Source: JAKAVN01 sp963734845 (lineage in GTDB: Bacteria; Desulfobacterota; Binatia; Binatales; Binataceae). Taken from it: 64,000 nt of DNA. Location of the stretch: contig CAVTIS010000008.1 of NCBI GenBank assembly GCA_963734845.1, positions 186,001-250,000 on the forward strand, read 5' to 3'. This document shows positions 45,990-55,041 of the stretch, one piece after another (the first letter of the stretch is position 1; every line of letters starts with the position of its first letter). The notes under the pieces are model-generated. The model was given only the letters and a program-made list of their open reading frames with translations, was not told the origin of the DNA and searched no databases. A program made the position numbers and the translations under genes.

Positions 45990-47237
45990 TCAAGCACTTA
46001 GGCGATTACCACTGATCGATTGCAGGGGTCCAGTGCCCACAAACTGCCCACTTTTTCCGAGAACGGCTTCCGCCAGCCGATCTGTCGTGCTCGTTTCAAT
46101 GCCGCTGAAGAAGTGCGTGTAAACCGCAAGCGTGATCGCCGGGCTCGCGTGTCCCAGTTGGTGCTGGACCTCTGCAACAGATGCGCCGTTAGCGATCATG
46201 GCGGACGCGCAACTGTGCCGAAGCGAGTGAAAGGTCACCCGCCGCAACCCAGCCCAGCGCAGGGCGGGATACAAGCCCACGCACAGAACGCGATCGCGCA
46301 CGTTTGGTTGCCCATCGATGTGTGGGAAAACGAGATTAAGATCGGAGGGCGGGCATGCCAGCTTCCAGATCTTCAGCAAGGATGCGAGATTCGGCGGGAT
46401 AGAGATCGTACGCAGGCCGGCTTTGGTCTTAGGCGGGTAGAACCGCGGACGTACCGGCTCGTCGCGATTGACGCGTGCCCAAGATAGCGAACGCCTTACA
46501 TATATCTTGCCGCGGTCACTGGCCTCCTCGGAAAACTCGATATCGCTCCAGCGCAGCCCGAGCAGTTCACCGGAACGCATGCCAGTGATGAATGCGGTAA
46601 TGAAAAGCGTACGATAGTAACCTGGCTTCGCGGCTTCCGACAGGAGGCATATTTCGTCTGGATTGAGGATGTTCTCCGGCCGCACCGCCTCGTCGACGGC
46701 GCGTTCTTCGTCGCCGGGCTTAAGTTCGCGTGCGGCAGCAAAAGCTCGCTCGACCCGCTTTACCGGGTTCGCGGCGCACTCCCCACGCCGGATAGCGGCT
46801 TCGAATACCGCGCCGGCTATCCGGAGCATGCTGTTGATGGTTCGTGGCGCGTAACTTTCTGCGCGCAGGTGGTCGCGCAATTTCTCGATCGCCGTGACGG
46901 TGATTCGGTCAAGCCGTTCGGCGCCCAGCCGAGGTACTAGGTGCCTATCGAGGCGCGTCCGCAGATCGGCGACATGGCTCGGACGGCGGTCGGTCTTCGA
47001 CGCGAACCAGCGCTCGGCGGCAACCGCGAAGGTCGGAACCTTGGCGGGCTCGACGTACTCACCGCGGGCAGCTCTCTGTGTTGTCTCGGCCAGATATCGC
47101 TCGGCTTGCTTTCGGGTCCGGAAACGAACGCGTCGCCGTGGGCCACATAAGCCCAATGGACGATAGTCAAGCTCCCACAGGCAACCGCAATTGTCTCCGC
47201 TACAGCTAGAGACATGGAACTTTTCGATGCTCGCCAT
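45990..47237 (-). CDS. int: tyrosine site-specific integrase of element 2
   Basis: A 415-residue phage-type integrase. ATG 47237 follows GAGG by about six bases. It has an AP2-like N-terminal domain (RFRTRKQAERYLAETTQRAA), a core-binding domain (residues 70-190) and catalytic boxes FITGMRSGELLGLRWSDIEF, FHSLRHSCASAMIANGAS, and HQLGHASPAITLAVYTHFF with the nucleophile Tyr. Residues between boxes include the expected Lys (PPKTKAGLRTISIP). It is not closely related to integrase 1, yet its stop is at the same nine-base distance from an identical att copy, so both probably use the tRNA-Sec site. Confidence 0.92.
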   Translation of the reverse strand: MASIEKFHVSSCSGDNCGCLWELDYRPLGLCGPRRRVRFRTRKQAERYLAETTQRAARGEYVEPAKVPTFAVAAERWFASKTDRRPSHVADLRTRLDRHLVPRLGAERLDRITVTAIEKLRDHLRAESYAPRTINSMLRIAGAVFEAAIRRGECAANPVKRVERAFAAARELKPGDEERAVDEAVRPENILNPDEICLLSEAAKPGYYRTLFITAFITGMRSGELLGLRWSDIEFSEEASDRGKIYVRRSLSWARVNRDEPVRPRFYPPKTKAGLRTISIPPNLASLLKIWKLACPPSDLNLVFPHIDGQPNVRDRVLCVGLYPALRWAGLRRVTFHSLRHSCASAMIANGASVAEVQHQLGHASPAITLAVYTHFFSGIETSTTDRLAEAVLGKSGQFVGTGPLQSISGNRLSA

Positions 47238-47316
47238 TTTCCGCCTCTCGGCGCACATGACTACCGTGACGTGCGCTTCACATCCACTCCCGTCGGTAGG
47301 CAAACATGCCCAACGG

Positions 47317-47655
47317 TTATTCCCCTTGTCGTCCCCGTTCGGCGAGAGCCCGTTCGATGTCGCTCAGTTTGAATCTCACGTATCTGCCGAGTCTGACGCT
47401 GGGAATTCGCCCGGCACGCTCCTCGGTTCGGACCCAGCTCTCGGGGAGGTTTAGGCGCTCGGCAAGCTCCCCCGCTGTCAGGAGATTCTCCGCATTGCGC
47501 ACGCTTTCGCCGTTATGCTCGCAGCTGCGGTTGGAGATGCCTTCGGCCAAAAGCCGCGCCGAAAGGAACGCCAGCACGCAGGGAATCTGATCGACCGGGA
47601 TGCGCTTCGCCCAGTCGACGACCGCGACGTCCATCCTCTCTTGCGTATCAGTCAT
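47317..47655 (-). CDS. excisionase-like HTH protein
   Basis: A 112-residue protein. The C-terminal half is an excisionase-family winged helix: LLTAGELAERLNLPESWVRT, then GRIPSVRLGRYVRFKLSDIE. The N-terminal half (WAKRIPVDQIPCVLAFLSAR) is helical. It is 79 bp upstream of integrase 2 on the same strand, as expected for an int-xis pair. Confidence 0.75.
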   Translation of the reverse strand: MTDTQERMDVAVVDWAKRIPVDQIPCVLAFLSARLLAEGISNRSCEHNGESVRNAENLLTAGELAERLNLPESWVRTEERAGRIPSVRLGRYVRFKLSDIERALAERGRQGE

Positions 47656-47745
47656 TCCGGGCCGCGGCGCTTGTAGGCGCCCGCTTGGATGAAGTTCACG
47701 ACATTCTCTGTGAGATCCGGAGTGAGCCGTGGTTTGCGCCGCGCT

Positions 47746-49002
47746 TTAATCATCGATCAGCTTCGGCTCCAATCCCAGGTCAGCAAGCCTTTGGATCGCA
47801 ACAGCCGTGTACCCGGGGTCGATTTCCACGCCGTAGCCGACGCGGCCGAGTTGTTCGCAGGCGACGAGCGTGGTGCCGGAGCCGCAGAAGGGATCGTAGA
47901 CGGTCTCGCCTCGGCGGCTGCTGTTGGCGACCATGCGGGCCACGAGCTCCACCGGCTTGGTCGTCGGATGGAGGTCGCTGATGTGAGGCTTATCGATCTC
48001 GAAAACGTCGTCCTGACTGCGGTCGTCGACGAAATAGTGCGCGGCATCTGATAGCCACCCATACAAGATGGGCTCGAAACGGTGATGATAGTCGGCCATC
48101 CCGATGACGAAATGATGCTTCACCCAAGTTAGTTGTGCGTGGAACGTGAAACCGGCTGCGGTGAACGCCTGGAAGAAGTAGAAGAGAAGAGGCCCGCTAG
48201 GCACGGTCGCGTAGCAGGCGGCGCCGGGCGCAGCGAATTGCCGTGCGACAGCGAGCGCCTGCTTGAACATGATCCCCGTCTCGCCTGCGGTTAGCTTGTC
48301 GTTCTCGATCGGCGCTTGGATGCGGTTTCCGCGATCGCTACGGTTGAGAAACGCGTTCTTGGCCGCATAGTCGACGCCATATGGCGGGTCCGTCCACACC
48401 ATCCGCAATTTCGGCCTGCCGTCGCGCCACAGGCGGCTCACGGTGCCCTTGTCCCGGCAATCCCCGCACATCAGCCTATGCCGCCCGATTTCCCAGGCTT
48501 GTCCGGCGGCTGTGCCCCACTTCGCCTGAAGTTCGGCAGCCCTATCGAGCTGCGCCGGAACCTCGACCACTACTGTGTGATCGTTGAGAGCCTGCCGCCC
48601 CGCCTCGCCGGCGATCCGCTCGAGTAGCGACACAACCGCCTCGCTGTCGGTGCGAACGGTTTCAAGCAGCGCCGTCATCTTGTCATGGTCGGCCTCGGCC
48701 ATCGCCGCCAGCGGATCGAGCGTGAGAAGAAGTTTGTCAGCCTCTTCGTCGTTGAGATCCACGATCAAAACCGGAACTTCCATCGTCGGCGTTGCGGATT
48801 TTCTCAGATGGCCATCTATCAACCCGATCTTGCCGTCTGGCAGGATGCGGCCGATCAAAGCGTCGGCATAGCCGATTTCCGCCAAGAGACCTTTAAGTGC
48901 AGCGGCCTGCTGAGGCGTGTGGACGCGCCAGTTTTTCTCGTGAGGCACAAGCTCCGATGCTTTCACGCGCCGAAGCTCTCGAACCCTATTCCGAATTTCC
49001 AC
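47746..49002 (-). CDS. ParB-domain DNA methyltransferase (N4/N6, beta-class order)
   Basis: A 418-residue fusion. Residues about 10-80 form a ParB/Srx-like domain (ASELVPHEKNWRVHTPQQAA, GLIDGHLRKSA). Residues about 180-410 form a DNA-modification methyltransferase with the catalytic motif IV VWTDPPYGVDYAAK before motif I DPFCGSGTTLVACEQL, the order of beta-class enzymes. Such fusions are common in phages and integrative elements and usually lack a cognate restriction enzyme. They may protect element DNA or alter expression. No endonuclease gene is directly adjacent. Confidence 0.9.
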   Translation of the reverse strand: MEIRNRVRELRRVKASELVPHEKNWRVHTPQQAAALKGLLAEIGYADALIGRILPDGKIGLIDGHLRKSATPTMEVPVLIVDLNDEEADKLLLTLDPLAAMAEADHDKMTALLETVRTDSEAVVSLLERIAGEAGRQALNDHTVVVEVPAQLDRAAELQAKWGTAAGQAWEIGRHRLMCGDCRDKGTVSRLWRDGRPKLRMVWTDPPYGVDYAAKNAFLNRSDRGNRIQAPIENDKLTAGETGIMFKQALAVARQFAAPGAACYATVPSGPLLFYFFQAFTAAGFTFHAQLTWVKHHFVIGMADYHHRFEPILYGWLSDAAHYFVDDRSQDDVFEIDKPHISDLHPTTKPVELVARMVANSSRRGETVYDPFCGSGTTLVACEQLGRVGYGVEIDPGYTAVAIQRLADLGLEPKLIDD

Positions 49003-49032
49003 AACACCTACTCATCGTTGGGGATGAACGCG

Positions 49033-50322
49033 TCAGCCGCGCACGCGGCCCAATAACACCACACGCCGAAAGTCAGCCAACTTTGCTGTTTTTCGTGGTT
49101 GCGTCCCAGATGCCATTACAAGGCCGGTTGCTGGATCTACGACCTCACCGGTCCGCTTCCAGCGCTCGAACAGTGCGCACCAGTTGCGGAAAGAGGCCCG
49201 CTCCTCGGCATGGCGGGCGCGTTGCCGTTCATTCAAGCCCAATACGCCCAGGCGCTCTGCGACCTCATCGAGATTTATGTCGCAGCATTCGAAACGAGCA
49301 TCGGAGTGGCGGCGAATGAGGCAGTGTTCGATGAGGACGCGCAGATGAATTCGCACATTGCGGGTGTACCGATATTTCAACCGCGCGGCGATCTCCTTCG
49401 TCGTCAGGGGTGTAGCAGCCAGCAGCGCGTAGATTCGGCCCTTAATCGGGCCGAGCCCTCGGCCCCGCCGGAAAAGCTCGTGTCGAAAGCAGGCGACCGG
49501 GCGATTTTGGTTCGCCCGGCCGCCCTCGCCGAAGAAGGGATCGGCTGGTAACAGTCGATCACCTTCTCTGCCAGCATGTATGAGTGTTGCGCTTCGATCC
49601 GGTTGAGGGAGCCGTAGGCGCCAGACAGCTGCGTTTCCGTCGCGCGCGCATGCGATATTTTCGACCCAACCCGTTTTCGCCAGCCGCCGCAGCGAGCGGG
49701 AAGCCGTCGCGTAGTCAATTTGAGCTCTTTCGGCAATTTGACGAACCGACGCCCCGAATTTGGTTTTGAGAGTCGCTTCTATGATTTCGTCCAGAGCGCA
49801 TAGAACGAGCAGCTCCGTTGCCTTAGCAGTGCCGTTCCACTCAGCAGCATAGATGGCAGCACGGATCTGCTTCAGTAGTGCGAAAGCAGCAGAGGATTCA
49901 CGAAACCAGTTTGGAAGTAACCCTAGATCGACGAGCGCTCGGATGAGTTCAAGACCTGGGCGCCTGCACCGATGACAATAAATCAAGAGGGTGCCGGCGC
50001 GAACAGTCAACGAGAGGGTCGGACGGGCCCTTCGTCGTGCGTTTTCGGGACGGCACAGTGGGCAGTACGTTTTACGGCCATTCGCATTCCTAAGTACGCG
50101 TCGGCCGGCGGCCAGGTCCCGTGCGAGACGCTCGATATCGGTCGAGTTTAGTCGCGGCGCTGTAGCAACAGAATGCACGCGCTTGCGGTGCTCGTCTGTC
50201 GCGATGCCCGCCGCCAGAAGAGTCACAGCAGTATCTCCGTCCCGCGCGTGACCGCCGCGCTGCTCAATCGGCGCCAAGACGTATCCGCGACGACTCAACC
50301 GGTAACTTTTCGCGGTTCGCAT
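49033..50322 (-). CDS. zinc-finger and winged-helix protein, possibly replication-related
   Basis: About 429 residues from ATG 50322 (the frame extends to TTG 50376). Around residue 85 a CHC2-like zinc finger is visible: TYCPLCRPENARR, then SLTVRAGTLLIYCHRCRRPG. Two winged-helix stretches follow (SVRQIAERAQIDYATASRSL and TPLTTKEIAARLKYRYTRNV), and the end is basic. Primase-type zinc ribbons with winged helices occur in element replication proteins, so a replication or regulation role is possible. I do not recognise the family. Its start overlaps the AlpA-like gene by about 59 bases. Confidence 0.6.
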   Translation of the reverse strand: MRTAKSYRLSRRGYVLAPIEQRGGHARDGDTAVTLLAAGIATDEHRKRVHSVATAPRLNSTDIERLARDLAAGRRVLRNANGRKTYCPLCRPENARRRARPTLSLTVRAGTLLIYCHRCRRPGLELIRALVDLGLLPNWFRESSAAFALLKQIRAAIYAAEWNGTAKATELLVLCALDEIIEATLKTKFGASVRQIAERAQIDYATASRSLRRLAKTGWVENIACARDGNAAVWRLRLPQPDRSATLIHAGREGDRLLPADPFFGEGGRANQNRPVACFRHELFRRGRGLGPIKGRIYALLAATPLTTKEIAARLKYRYTRNVRIHLRVLIEHCLIRRHSDARFECCDINLDEVAERLGVLGLNERQRARHAEERASFRNWCALFERWKRTGEVVDPATGLVMASGTQPRKTAKLADFRRVVLLGRVRG

Positions 50323-50530
50323 TGCGGGCAGTTTGCCCGTGGTCAAGACCAGCGCGAGTCGTAATCCAGCGTTCAATATCGACCAAACGCCAGGCCTTAA
50401 GACGTTGCGACACGCGCACCGGCGGTGGGAACTGCCCGGCGCGCAGCAATCGCCAGATCGTGCTGTGACTCAGCTTCAGTCGGTTGCGCAGATCGGACTC
50501 GCGTAATAGTTCAAGGCTGTTCGCGTCCAT
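50264..50530 (-). CDS. AlpA-like regulatory HTH protein
   Basis: An 88-residue protein: LRNRLKLSHSTIWRLLRAGQ, then FPPPVRVSQRLKAWRLVDIE and RWITTRAG. This is the AlpA/phage-regulator winged helix-turn-helix. Such genes often activate excision genes in prophage-like elements. It starts the minus-strand operon that runs through the zinc-finger protein and methyltransferase. Confidence 0.82.
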   Translation of the reverse strand: MDANSLELLRESDLRNRLKLSHSTIWRLLRAGQFPPPVRVSQRLKAWRLVDIERWITTRAGLDHGQTARNANREKLPVESSRIRLGAD

Positions 50531-50631
50531 GCACGAAATTTTCTCGTACTAGAAGAACGCCGTCGAACCTCGCAGAAATCGGCCCGATTATTGGCTGGTA
50601 TTCGGCAGGGAAACTATACGCAACTGCTCGT

Positions 50632-51132
50632 TCATAGTTTTGTTGCTCTCAGAGCACGGAAGCACAGGGTTCTGAAGCTGTCTGTGTTTGGGTCTCCTTT
50701 GAACGCCAGTGCGTAAAGCGCCGACCCTTCATCGTATAGGGGAGTTCCTGCGCGCTCGATCGCAAGGTGATACCAATCGCGGCAAAAGAGCATTTTGACT
50801 GGATTCGCTGGCCGATGCGCCGCGTGAGTAAAAATCGGAAGGTAGCCAGCGAGGCTTTCCGCGAGGAATTTCAGGTCGGTTATCAGATTCGCCGTGGGTT
50901 CCGGTGCGAGCGGTGGTATAGGGCCCAACTCGGGTACGACACTAATCTGTTGGACTTTGGTCAGAGCTTTGGCCGTTCCCTTGCACATAGCCACAGCTTT
51001 CATTATCCGCGTACGCGTCAGTGCACCGCTGAGGGTATGCTCGTACGCGCGAAGCCCTAACGGCCCGGAATCTGCGTCAATGAGAGCGGCTGAAGTTCGC
51101 CTCACGGCCCCGTGGTTAAGTAAGAAAGCCAT
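50632..51132 (-). CDS. hypothetical protein
   Basis: A 166-residue protein of unknown family. It reads LITDLKFLAESLAGYLPIFT and FCRDWYHLAIERAGTPLYDE, with a Pro-rich spacer (PELGPIPPLAPEPT). There is no signal peptide or membrane segment. It overlaps the upstream gene by 31 bases if ATG 51132 is used; ATG 51003 is an alternative. It may form a pair with that gene. Confidence 0.5.
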   Translation of the reverse strand: MAFLLNHGAVRRTSAALIDADSGPLGLRAYEHTLSGALTRTRIMKAVAMCKGTAKALTKVQQISVVPELGPIPPLAPEPTANLITDLKFLAESLAGYLPIFTHAAHRPANPVKMLFCRDWYHLAIERAGTPLYDEGSALYALAFKGDPNTDSFRTLCFRALRATKL

Positions 51133-51479
51133 GCCTCTTCTGGCGTGATGCAGTACCGGAGGAGCGAGGCTAACGTTCCGGTCTTTAGGACCACTGATTC
51201 CTGATCGGGATCGTCTGACAATTCCCGAATGGCGTTAGTGACGTCGCCGGATGTCCCCAAAGTGAAAAACTTTATCAGCAGCTCGTCGTTAAATGGCGCC
51301 AACATCGGAGGCACTTCCAACTCCCCCCGCCCGCTGACCCTCTGCTCCCCTGTGCGATTGTCGCGAATCGAGTAATCAAAGCGGACCCTGACAGCCTGCG
51401 GATCGTCTTCCGGGCGGTTACGCTGCCACCCTATCCCGATGATGGTGAGAGGTTTGTCAGACTTCCGACGGCTTGCCAT
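51102..51479 (-). CDS. hypothetical protein
   Basis: A 125-residue protein: basic start MASRRKSDKPLTIIGIGWQR, then a beta-rich stretch (VRVRFDYSIRDNRTGEQRVS) and an acidic helical end. No family recognised. It is encoded first in a two-gene unit with 50632-51132. Confidence 0.5.
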   Translation of the reverse strand: MASRRKSDKPLTIIGIGWQRNRPEDDPQAVRVRFDYSIRDNRTGEQRVSGRGELEVPPMLAPFNDELLIKFFTLGTSGDVTNAIRELSDDPDQESVVLKTGTLASLLRYCITPEEAWLSYLTTGP

Positions 51480-51949
51480 CGCAATCTCGCAATACAGTGC
51501 TGAAGTTTTGTAGGATTCGCGAATCTGCTTTAGCGCGTCTTGGACCTTTCTAACAACGCTCCTTGCACTTCTGGAGGATATTCGTTTCGAGTGCCGCAGA
51601 TTGCTAATGATGCCCGTAGGGTTTTGGCGAGTTATCTCACGTCACCTAGCCTAGCAAATTCAAAGGTTTTTTCTGATAAGATGCTACGTCAGATCACCCT
51701 CTAGAATCCCGTTGTACGCTGACACGGCTGAAGTCGAGATGAACACTCGCCGGTGCACCTACAAGGATGCGTTACACGATGGAGTATCCACAATACCATC
51801 GAAACACCGACGCCACTCTTCCCGCCCTTGTCACGTGAAATCGATGTGTCGGTCGGCGGTGGTGTCATCGATATGTGTGGTGGTATCGGGTCGACCTGAT
51901 ATTCCGACGGATAAAGGACGTTGTCATTCGTGAGTGAGGTAAAGGTTGA
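51480..51949. other. divergent intergenic region
   Basis: About 470 bases between divergent genes, presumably holding both promoters. No gene or clear repeat seen. Confidence 0.35.
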
Positions 51950-52777
51950 GTGAGTTATCAAGATAAGCTCAAGAGGCATCTCGCCGATTATAAGCGGCTG
52001 CACCTCGGCATTAGCGAGCCCGGAATCTTCCGGTACCGGGGCCACGAGGTGCTGCACGAGCATATCCTCCCACTTGCGAAAGAGTACAGAAATCTCTTTG
52101 AAGAGGCGGAACCGTTAGCGCGTGCTTTCCTTGAGAAACACCCTAATAAACGTCACCAGTATTTTCATCACTTGAATTCATCGCAGGCATTCGCCTTCAA
52201 TCTGTTCTTTCCTTATTTCACCGGCGGACCGGAAGCCGCTTCTGCGCTACTGCGAGCGCTCGGCCAGCAAGGAATCCTCGACGGCTGGGAACCAGAAGCG
52301 GTGCCGGAACCCTGCGAGGGGAGCAACGTAGACGTGTGTTGGACCACCACGAACGGCGCGCGAACCTTCTGCGAGGTAAAACTCTCTGAGGCTGACTTCG
52401 GCAAGGCCGCTGATGACGCTCGGCACCGGGCCAAGCTTAAAAATATATACAGCCCGGTGCTTGCTGCGCATCTGGAGCCTGGGCAGCTTGAGAGGCAGGC
52501 CTTTTTCGGCGCTTACCAGTTCAATCGCAACGTCTGGCACATGGTGCGCGCAGACCACAACCGTTTGATGTTCCTGGTAGCACGCTCGAACGACATTTTG
52601 TGGAAGCAGCTAAAGGAGCTGTTGTTGGGAGTGGCGCTCCGCGCTCGGAGTCGCATTTCAGTGGTGGCCATCGAAGATGTTCTCGCCAACCTCTCCGAAG
52701 ACGACCTATGCCCCAAGGGATTCCGTGAATACGCGAAAAAACTGAAACAGAAATACTTGATTCTAAGCACCCCCTAA
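51950..52777 (+). CDS. PD-(D/E)XK restriction endonuclease-like protein (PGN_0703-like)
   Basis: A 275-residue protein from GTG 51950, with AAAGG about five bases upstream. The N-terminal part contains HHLNSSQAFAFNLFFPYFTG, a block conserved in PGN_0703-like putative restriction endonucleases. The nuclease core shows Asp in GSNVDVCWTT and Glu-x-Lys in ARTFCEVKLSEADFG, the D...E-x-K active site. A C-terminal basic tail ends EYAKKLKQKYLILSTP. It stands alone with no adjacent methyltransferase (the nearest is 3 kb away on the other strand). A defence role is likely but the specificity is unknown. Confidence 0.75.
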   Translation: MSYQDKLKRHLADYKRLHLGISEPGIFRYRGHEVLHEHILPLAKEYRNLFEEAEPLARAFLEKHPNKRHQYFHHLNSSQAFAFNLFFPYFTGGPEAASALLRALGQQGILDGWEPEAVPEPCEGSNVDVCWTTTNGARTFCEVKLSEADFGKAADDARHRAKLKNIYSPVLAAHLEPGQLERQAFFGAYQFNRNVWHMVRADHNRLMFLVARSNDILWKQLKELLLGVALRARSRISVVAIEDVLANLSEDDLCPKGFREYAKKLKQKYLILSTP

Positions 52778-53083
52778 CAAGCGCCAAGACCGCGCAGCGT
52801 GACTGACCCCGGTCCAGGCGCGACGGTGCAAAAAGCGCCAACTGCGGGTACTAGGCCAAGCAACCCCGCCACGATGGCTCGCAACATAACATTTAGGAGT
52901 TTTGTGTATCTTCCCTAAAACGTCATTCAAAATGATCCTCGCCCTCGGTACGCGCGTAAAAGGGTGGGAACACACCAAATTCACCAAATCCCGGAGAGTC
53001 GATTCAGGAAATGTGCTGTCAAAGTATGATCTCAAACTCCGTAGTGGTCAGTTTGAAATCCGCAGCCGTTGGGTACTAGGACG
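52778..53083. other. no gene seen
   Basis: About 300 bases between two convergent genes; no convincing terminator hairpin was found by eye. Confidence 0.35.
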
Positions 53084-53491
53084 CTAGGGGGATAAGTAGG
53101 AGATCGGCGGAGGTGAGATAGATTGATTACGTATTTCATCGAATATGGCCGACAGTCTTCCTCGCGTACAAAACCAGCCGACTGCTGTAAATAAGGCAAG
53201 CGCTAAGCACATCGTCCCAGCTAATAAATTGATACTTGGAATGGACGGTAGATGCAGGTCCCATTTCAGGTGACCACGATCATCTAGATCGGCTCCTGCA
53301 GCCGTGACTAGAAAAACGAGGCCCGTTGGAAAGCTCGCAAAGAACCAATCTTTCCAAGTCTTCTCCCCAGCATGTCTGATGCGCTCTAGGTGGCCCTCAT
53401 CAACTCCGTACCATCCAGGCGGAACTCCACGAAAGTCGAAGCGACTTTGCGCGAAATTCCGAAAATCAGTCGTATTTTCTAGTGAGCTGAT
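53084..53491 (-). CDS. small membrane protein without canonical start codon
   Basis: An open frame of about 135 codons ending at TAG 53084-53086. It reads as real protein: SSLENTTDFRNFAQSRFDFR, VPPGWYGVDEGHLERIRHAG, then two membrane helices (FFASFPTGLVFLVTAAG and INLLAGTMCLALALFTAVGW). No ATG, GTG or TTG lies before this domain; the best candidate is ATC at 53489-53491, which one base change (ATG) would make a normal start overlapping the end of the upstream gene. Family unknown. The hydrophobic pair next to a small soluble partner resembles toxin-like or defence effectors, which is speculation. Confidence 0.5.
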   Translation of the reverse strand: MSSLENTTDFRNFAQSRFDFRGVPPGWYGVDEGHLERIRHAGEKTWKDWFFASFPTGLVFLVTAAGADLDDRGHLKWDLHLPSIPSINLLAGTMCLALALFTAVGWFCTRGRLSAIFDEIRNQSISPPPISYLSP

Positions 53492-53798
53492 TTGGCCGCT
53501 TTCTCGAAGTAGTCTCGCGCTTGCGAGAGCCTGTCAGGGGGAAGAGTTGAGCAAGAATCTCTCGCTTACCATCAACGGCTGTGCTTTTCGCGAGCACGTC
53601 TATGTCCGCCGGCTTGAGGCAAGCGACGCGCAGATCCTGTGCTTGCTGGAAGATGATCCATTCATACAAACGCAATGCGTCCTGCACGAGGTTGGTTAGA
53701 CGGTCGTCTTGCTTTTCGGCCTTAATTTCGGTGATCTCGGCCAACTCCGAGAGCGCTTGCCACGTCGCATCGTTAAACGTGATCGGTCTAATCGGCAT
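53466..53798 (-). CDS. hypothetical protein with likely C-terminal frameshift
   Basis: A 110-residue protein: MPIRPITFNDATWQALSELA, then LTNLVQDALRLYEWIIFQQA, a pattern like small ribbon-helix or RHH-antitoxin proteins. After REILAQLF the given frame becomes basic and odd. A neighbouring frame reads PPDRLSQARDYFEKAAKSAH and stops at 53479-53481, which looks more natural. One base may be missing near 53550. The frame as drawn ends at 53466; the alternative ends 13 bases earlier. Confidence 0.55.
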   Translation of the reverse strand: MPIRPITFNDATWQALSELAEITEIKAEKQDDRLTNLVQDALRLYEWIIFQQAQDLRVACLKPADIDVLAKSTAVDGKREILAQLFPLTGSRKRETTSRKRPNQLTRKYD

Positions 53799-54180
53799 AT
53801 CGTTTTATTTCCTCCATTCTTGAGACGTGGCGCGACCTTACTGCTTGCTTGGCTGCTTACCTGCTTTTTCTATGCGGGTAGGGCTTTTCGGTATCCAAGG
53901 CGGATCTGCCGTTCCTGGGGGTCGGTCTTTTCGAGGGTCCACAGGAACGAACTGAATGGGCATCGCATCGCATACGATAGCTTTGACATCTTTGTCAACA
54001 GTATGGCCTATTTAAAAATATTCTCATCACATGCCGACCGCAATGCCGATGACGTAGAACCATTCATGATTCGAGCCAAGCACCCAAAGCCAAAAAGCTT
54101 TGACATCCCCACGCGTAAGTATGAAAACCGCCCACTCCCTGAACACCGAAACGCGTATTTCTTACGCTTTTCGCCCAATG
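53799..54180. other. no gene seen
   Basis: Probably the promoter side of the 53466-53798 gene. The plus-strand open frames here do not look like protein. Confidence 0.35.
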
Positions 54181-54249
54181 CTACGGCACTTTCTTAACGC
54201 TTGGTGCCGTCTTTCCGCCCAAATTACGATCTGCCTGAACGGCCTGTAG

Positions 54250-54560
54250 CCGGGCCGCAGCGTCGTTTCGGGCGTCGGGCGCGGCAACGGCGGCACGCGT
54301 CTGTAGGCTCAAGCGCTCCGCAATTGACCAAGCGTGATCGCTGACGCCAAAGCGCCATAGCAGAGCGTACAGCGGAGCGTTTCGTGGACGCGACAGAGAC
54401 TGTAGAAGGCAATTCACAGGTCCACGGCTGCGCGGTGATTCTCAAGCTTCTTGCTGAATCCGTTTGTTAGGCGTGTAAAGCGGCGCATCTGCTCTGTGAC
54501 GAAAGGTTGAAGCGCTCCGCGTATGACGTACTGATCTTTTCGGAATCGCGTGCCTCTTAT
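54250..54560 (-). pseudogene. IS1-type transposase C-terminal remnant
   Basis: The minus strand reads MRRFTRLTNGFSKKLENHRA. After a stop and frame changes it continues CRVHETLRCT and FGVSDHAWSIAERLSL. This is the C-terminal block of IS1-like DDE transposases (RRFTRLTNAFSKK... VHxTLRxTPAM). At least two lesions are present. Confidence 0.7.
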
Positions 54561-54584
54561 TACGGTCTTGTCGATGCCCGTCTC

Positions 54585-54750
54585 TTCACCCGCTCGCCGG
54601 TGAGCGATGGCCAGGCTCTCCCGGCTCCATTCGTCGATTACTGCTAGCGCGCGAAAGCCTCCCCCGTCGAGCAGCCGATCGTGGACGAAATCGAGCGCCC
54701 ACGCCTGATTTGGGCCACCGGTGCGGCCGGGTAGTGTCCTTAGGGGACAC
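54585..54750 (-). pseudogene. IS3-type OrfB core fragment
   Basis: The minus strand reads NQAWALDFVHDRLLDGGGFR, then ALAVIDEWSRESLAIAH, the first catalytic Asp region of IS3-family OrfB. It is fused out of context to the IS1-type fragment; the sequence upstream (54750-55035) is not coding that I recognise. Confidence 0.7.
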
Positions 54751-55041
54751 TGCCCGGCAAACCAAGTGCCGGCCGGCGCCGTGCACTGCAGCGATACCGC
54801 GGATCCAAAACTCACGCCGCTTTTCGTCCCGCCCTCAGACGTGAAGGGCGGGCCGGAAAAGCTGTCCCCGGCGCAGCCCGAAACGCCAGCGGGAACGAGC
54901 AAGTAGCTAGAGGTTGTCAATTGAGTCTGTTGAGTGCGATAAATGCCGGAAACACCGGTACCAACCGACCACATCAGGCCGAAATCTCGACCGCCGGTCG
55001 GTATACTTTCGCGGGGCGGGTCATTTCCGGCAGACACTAAC

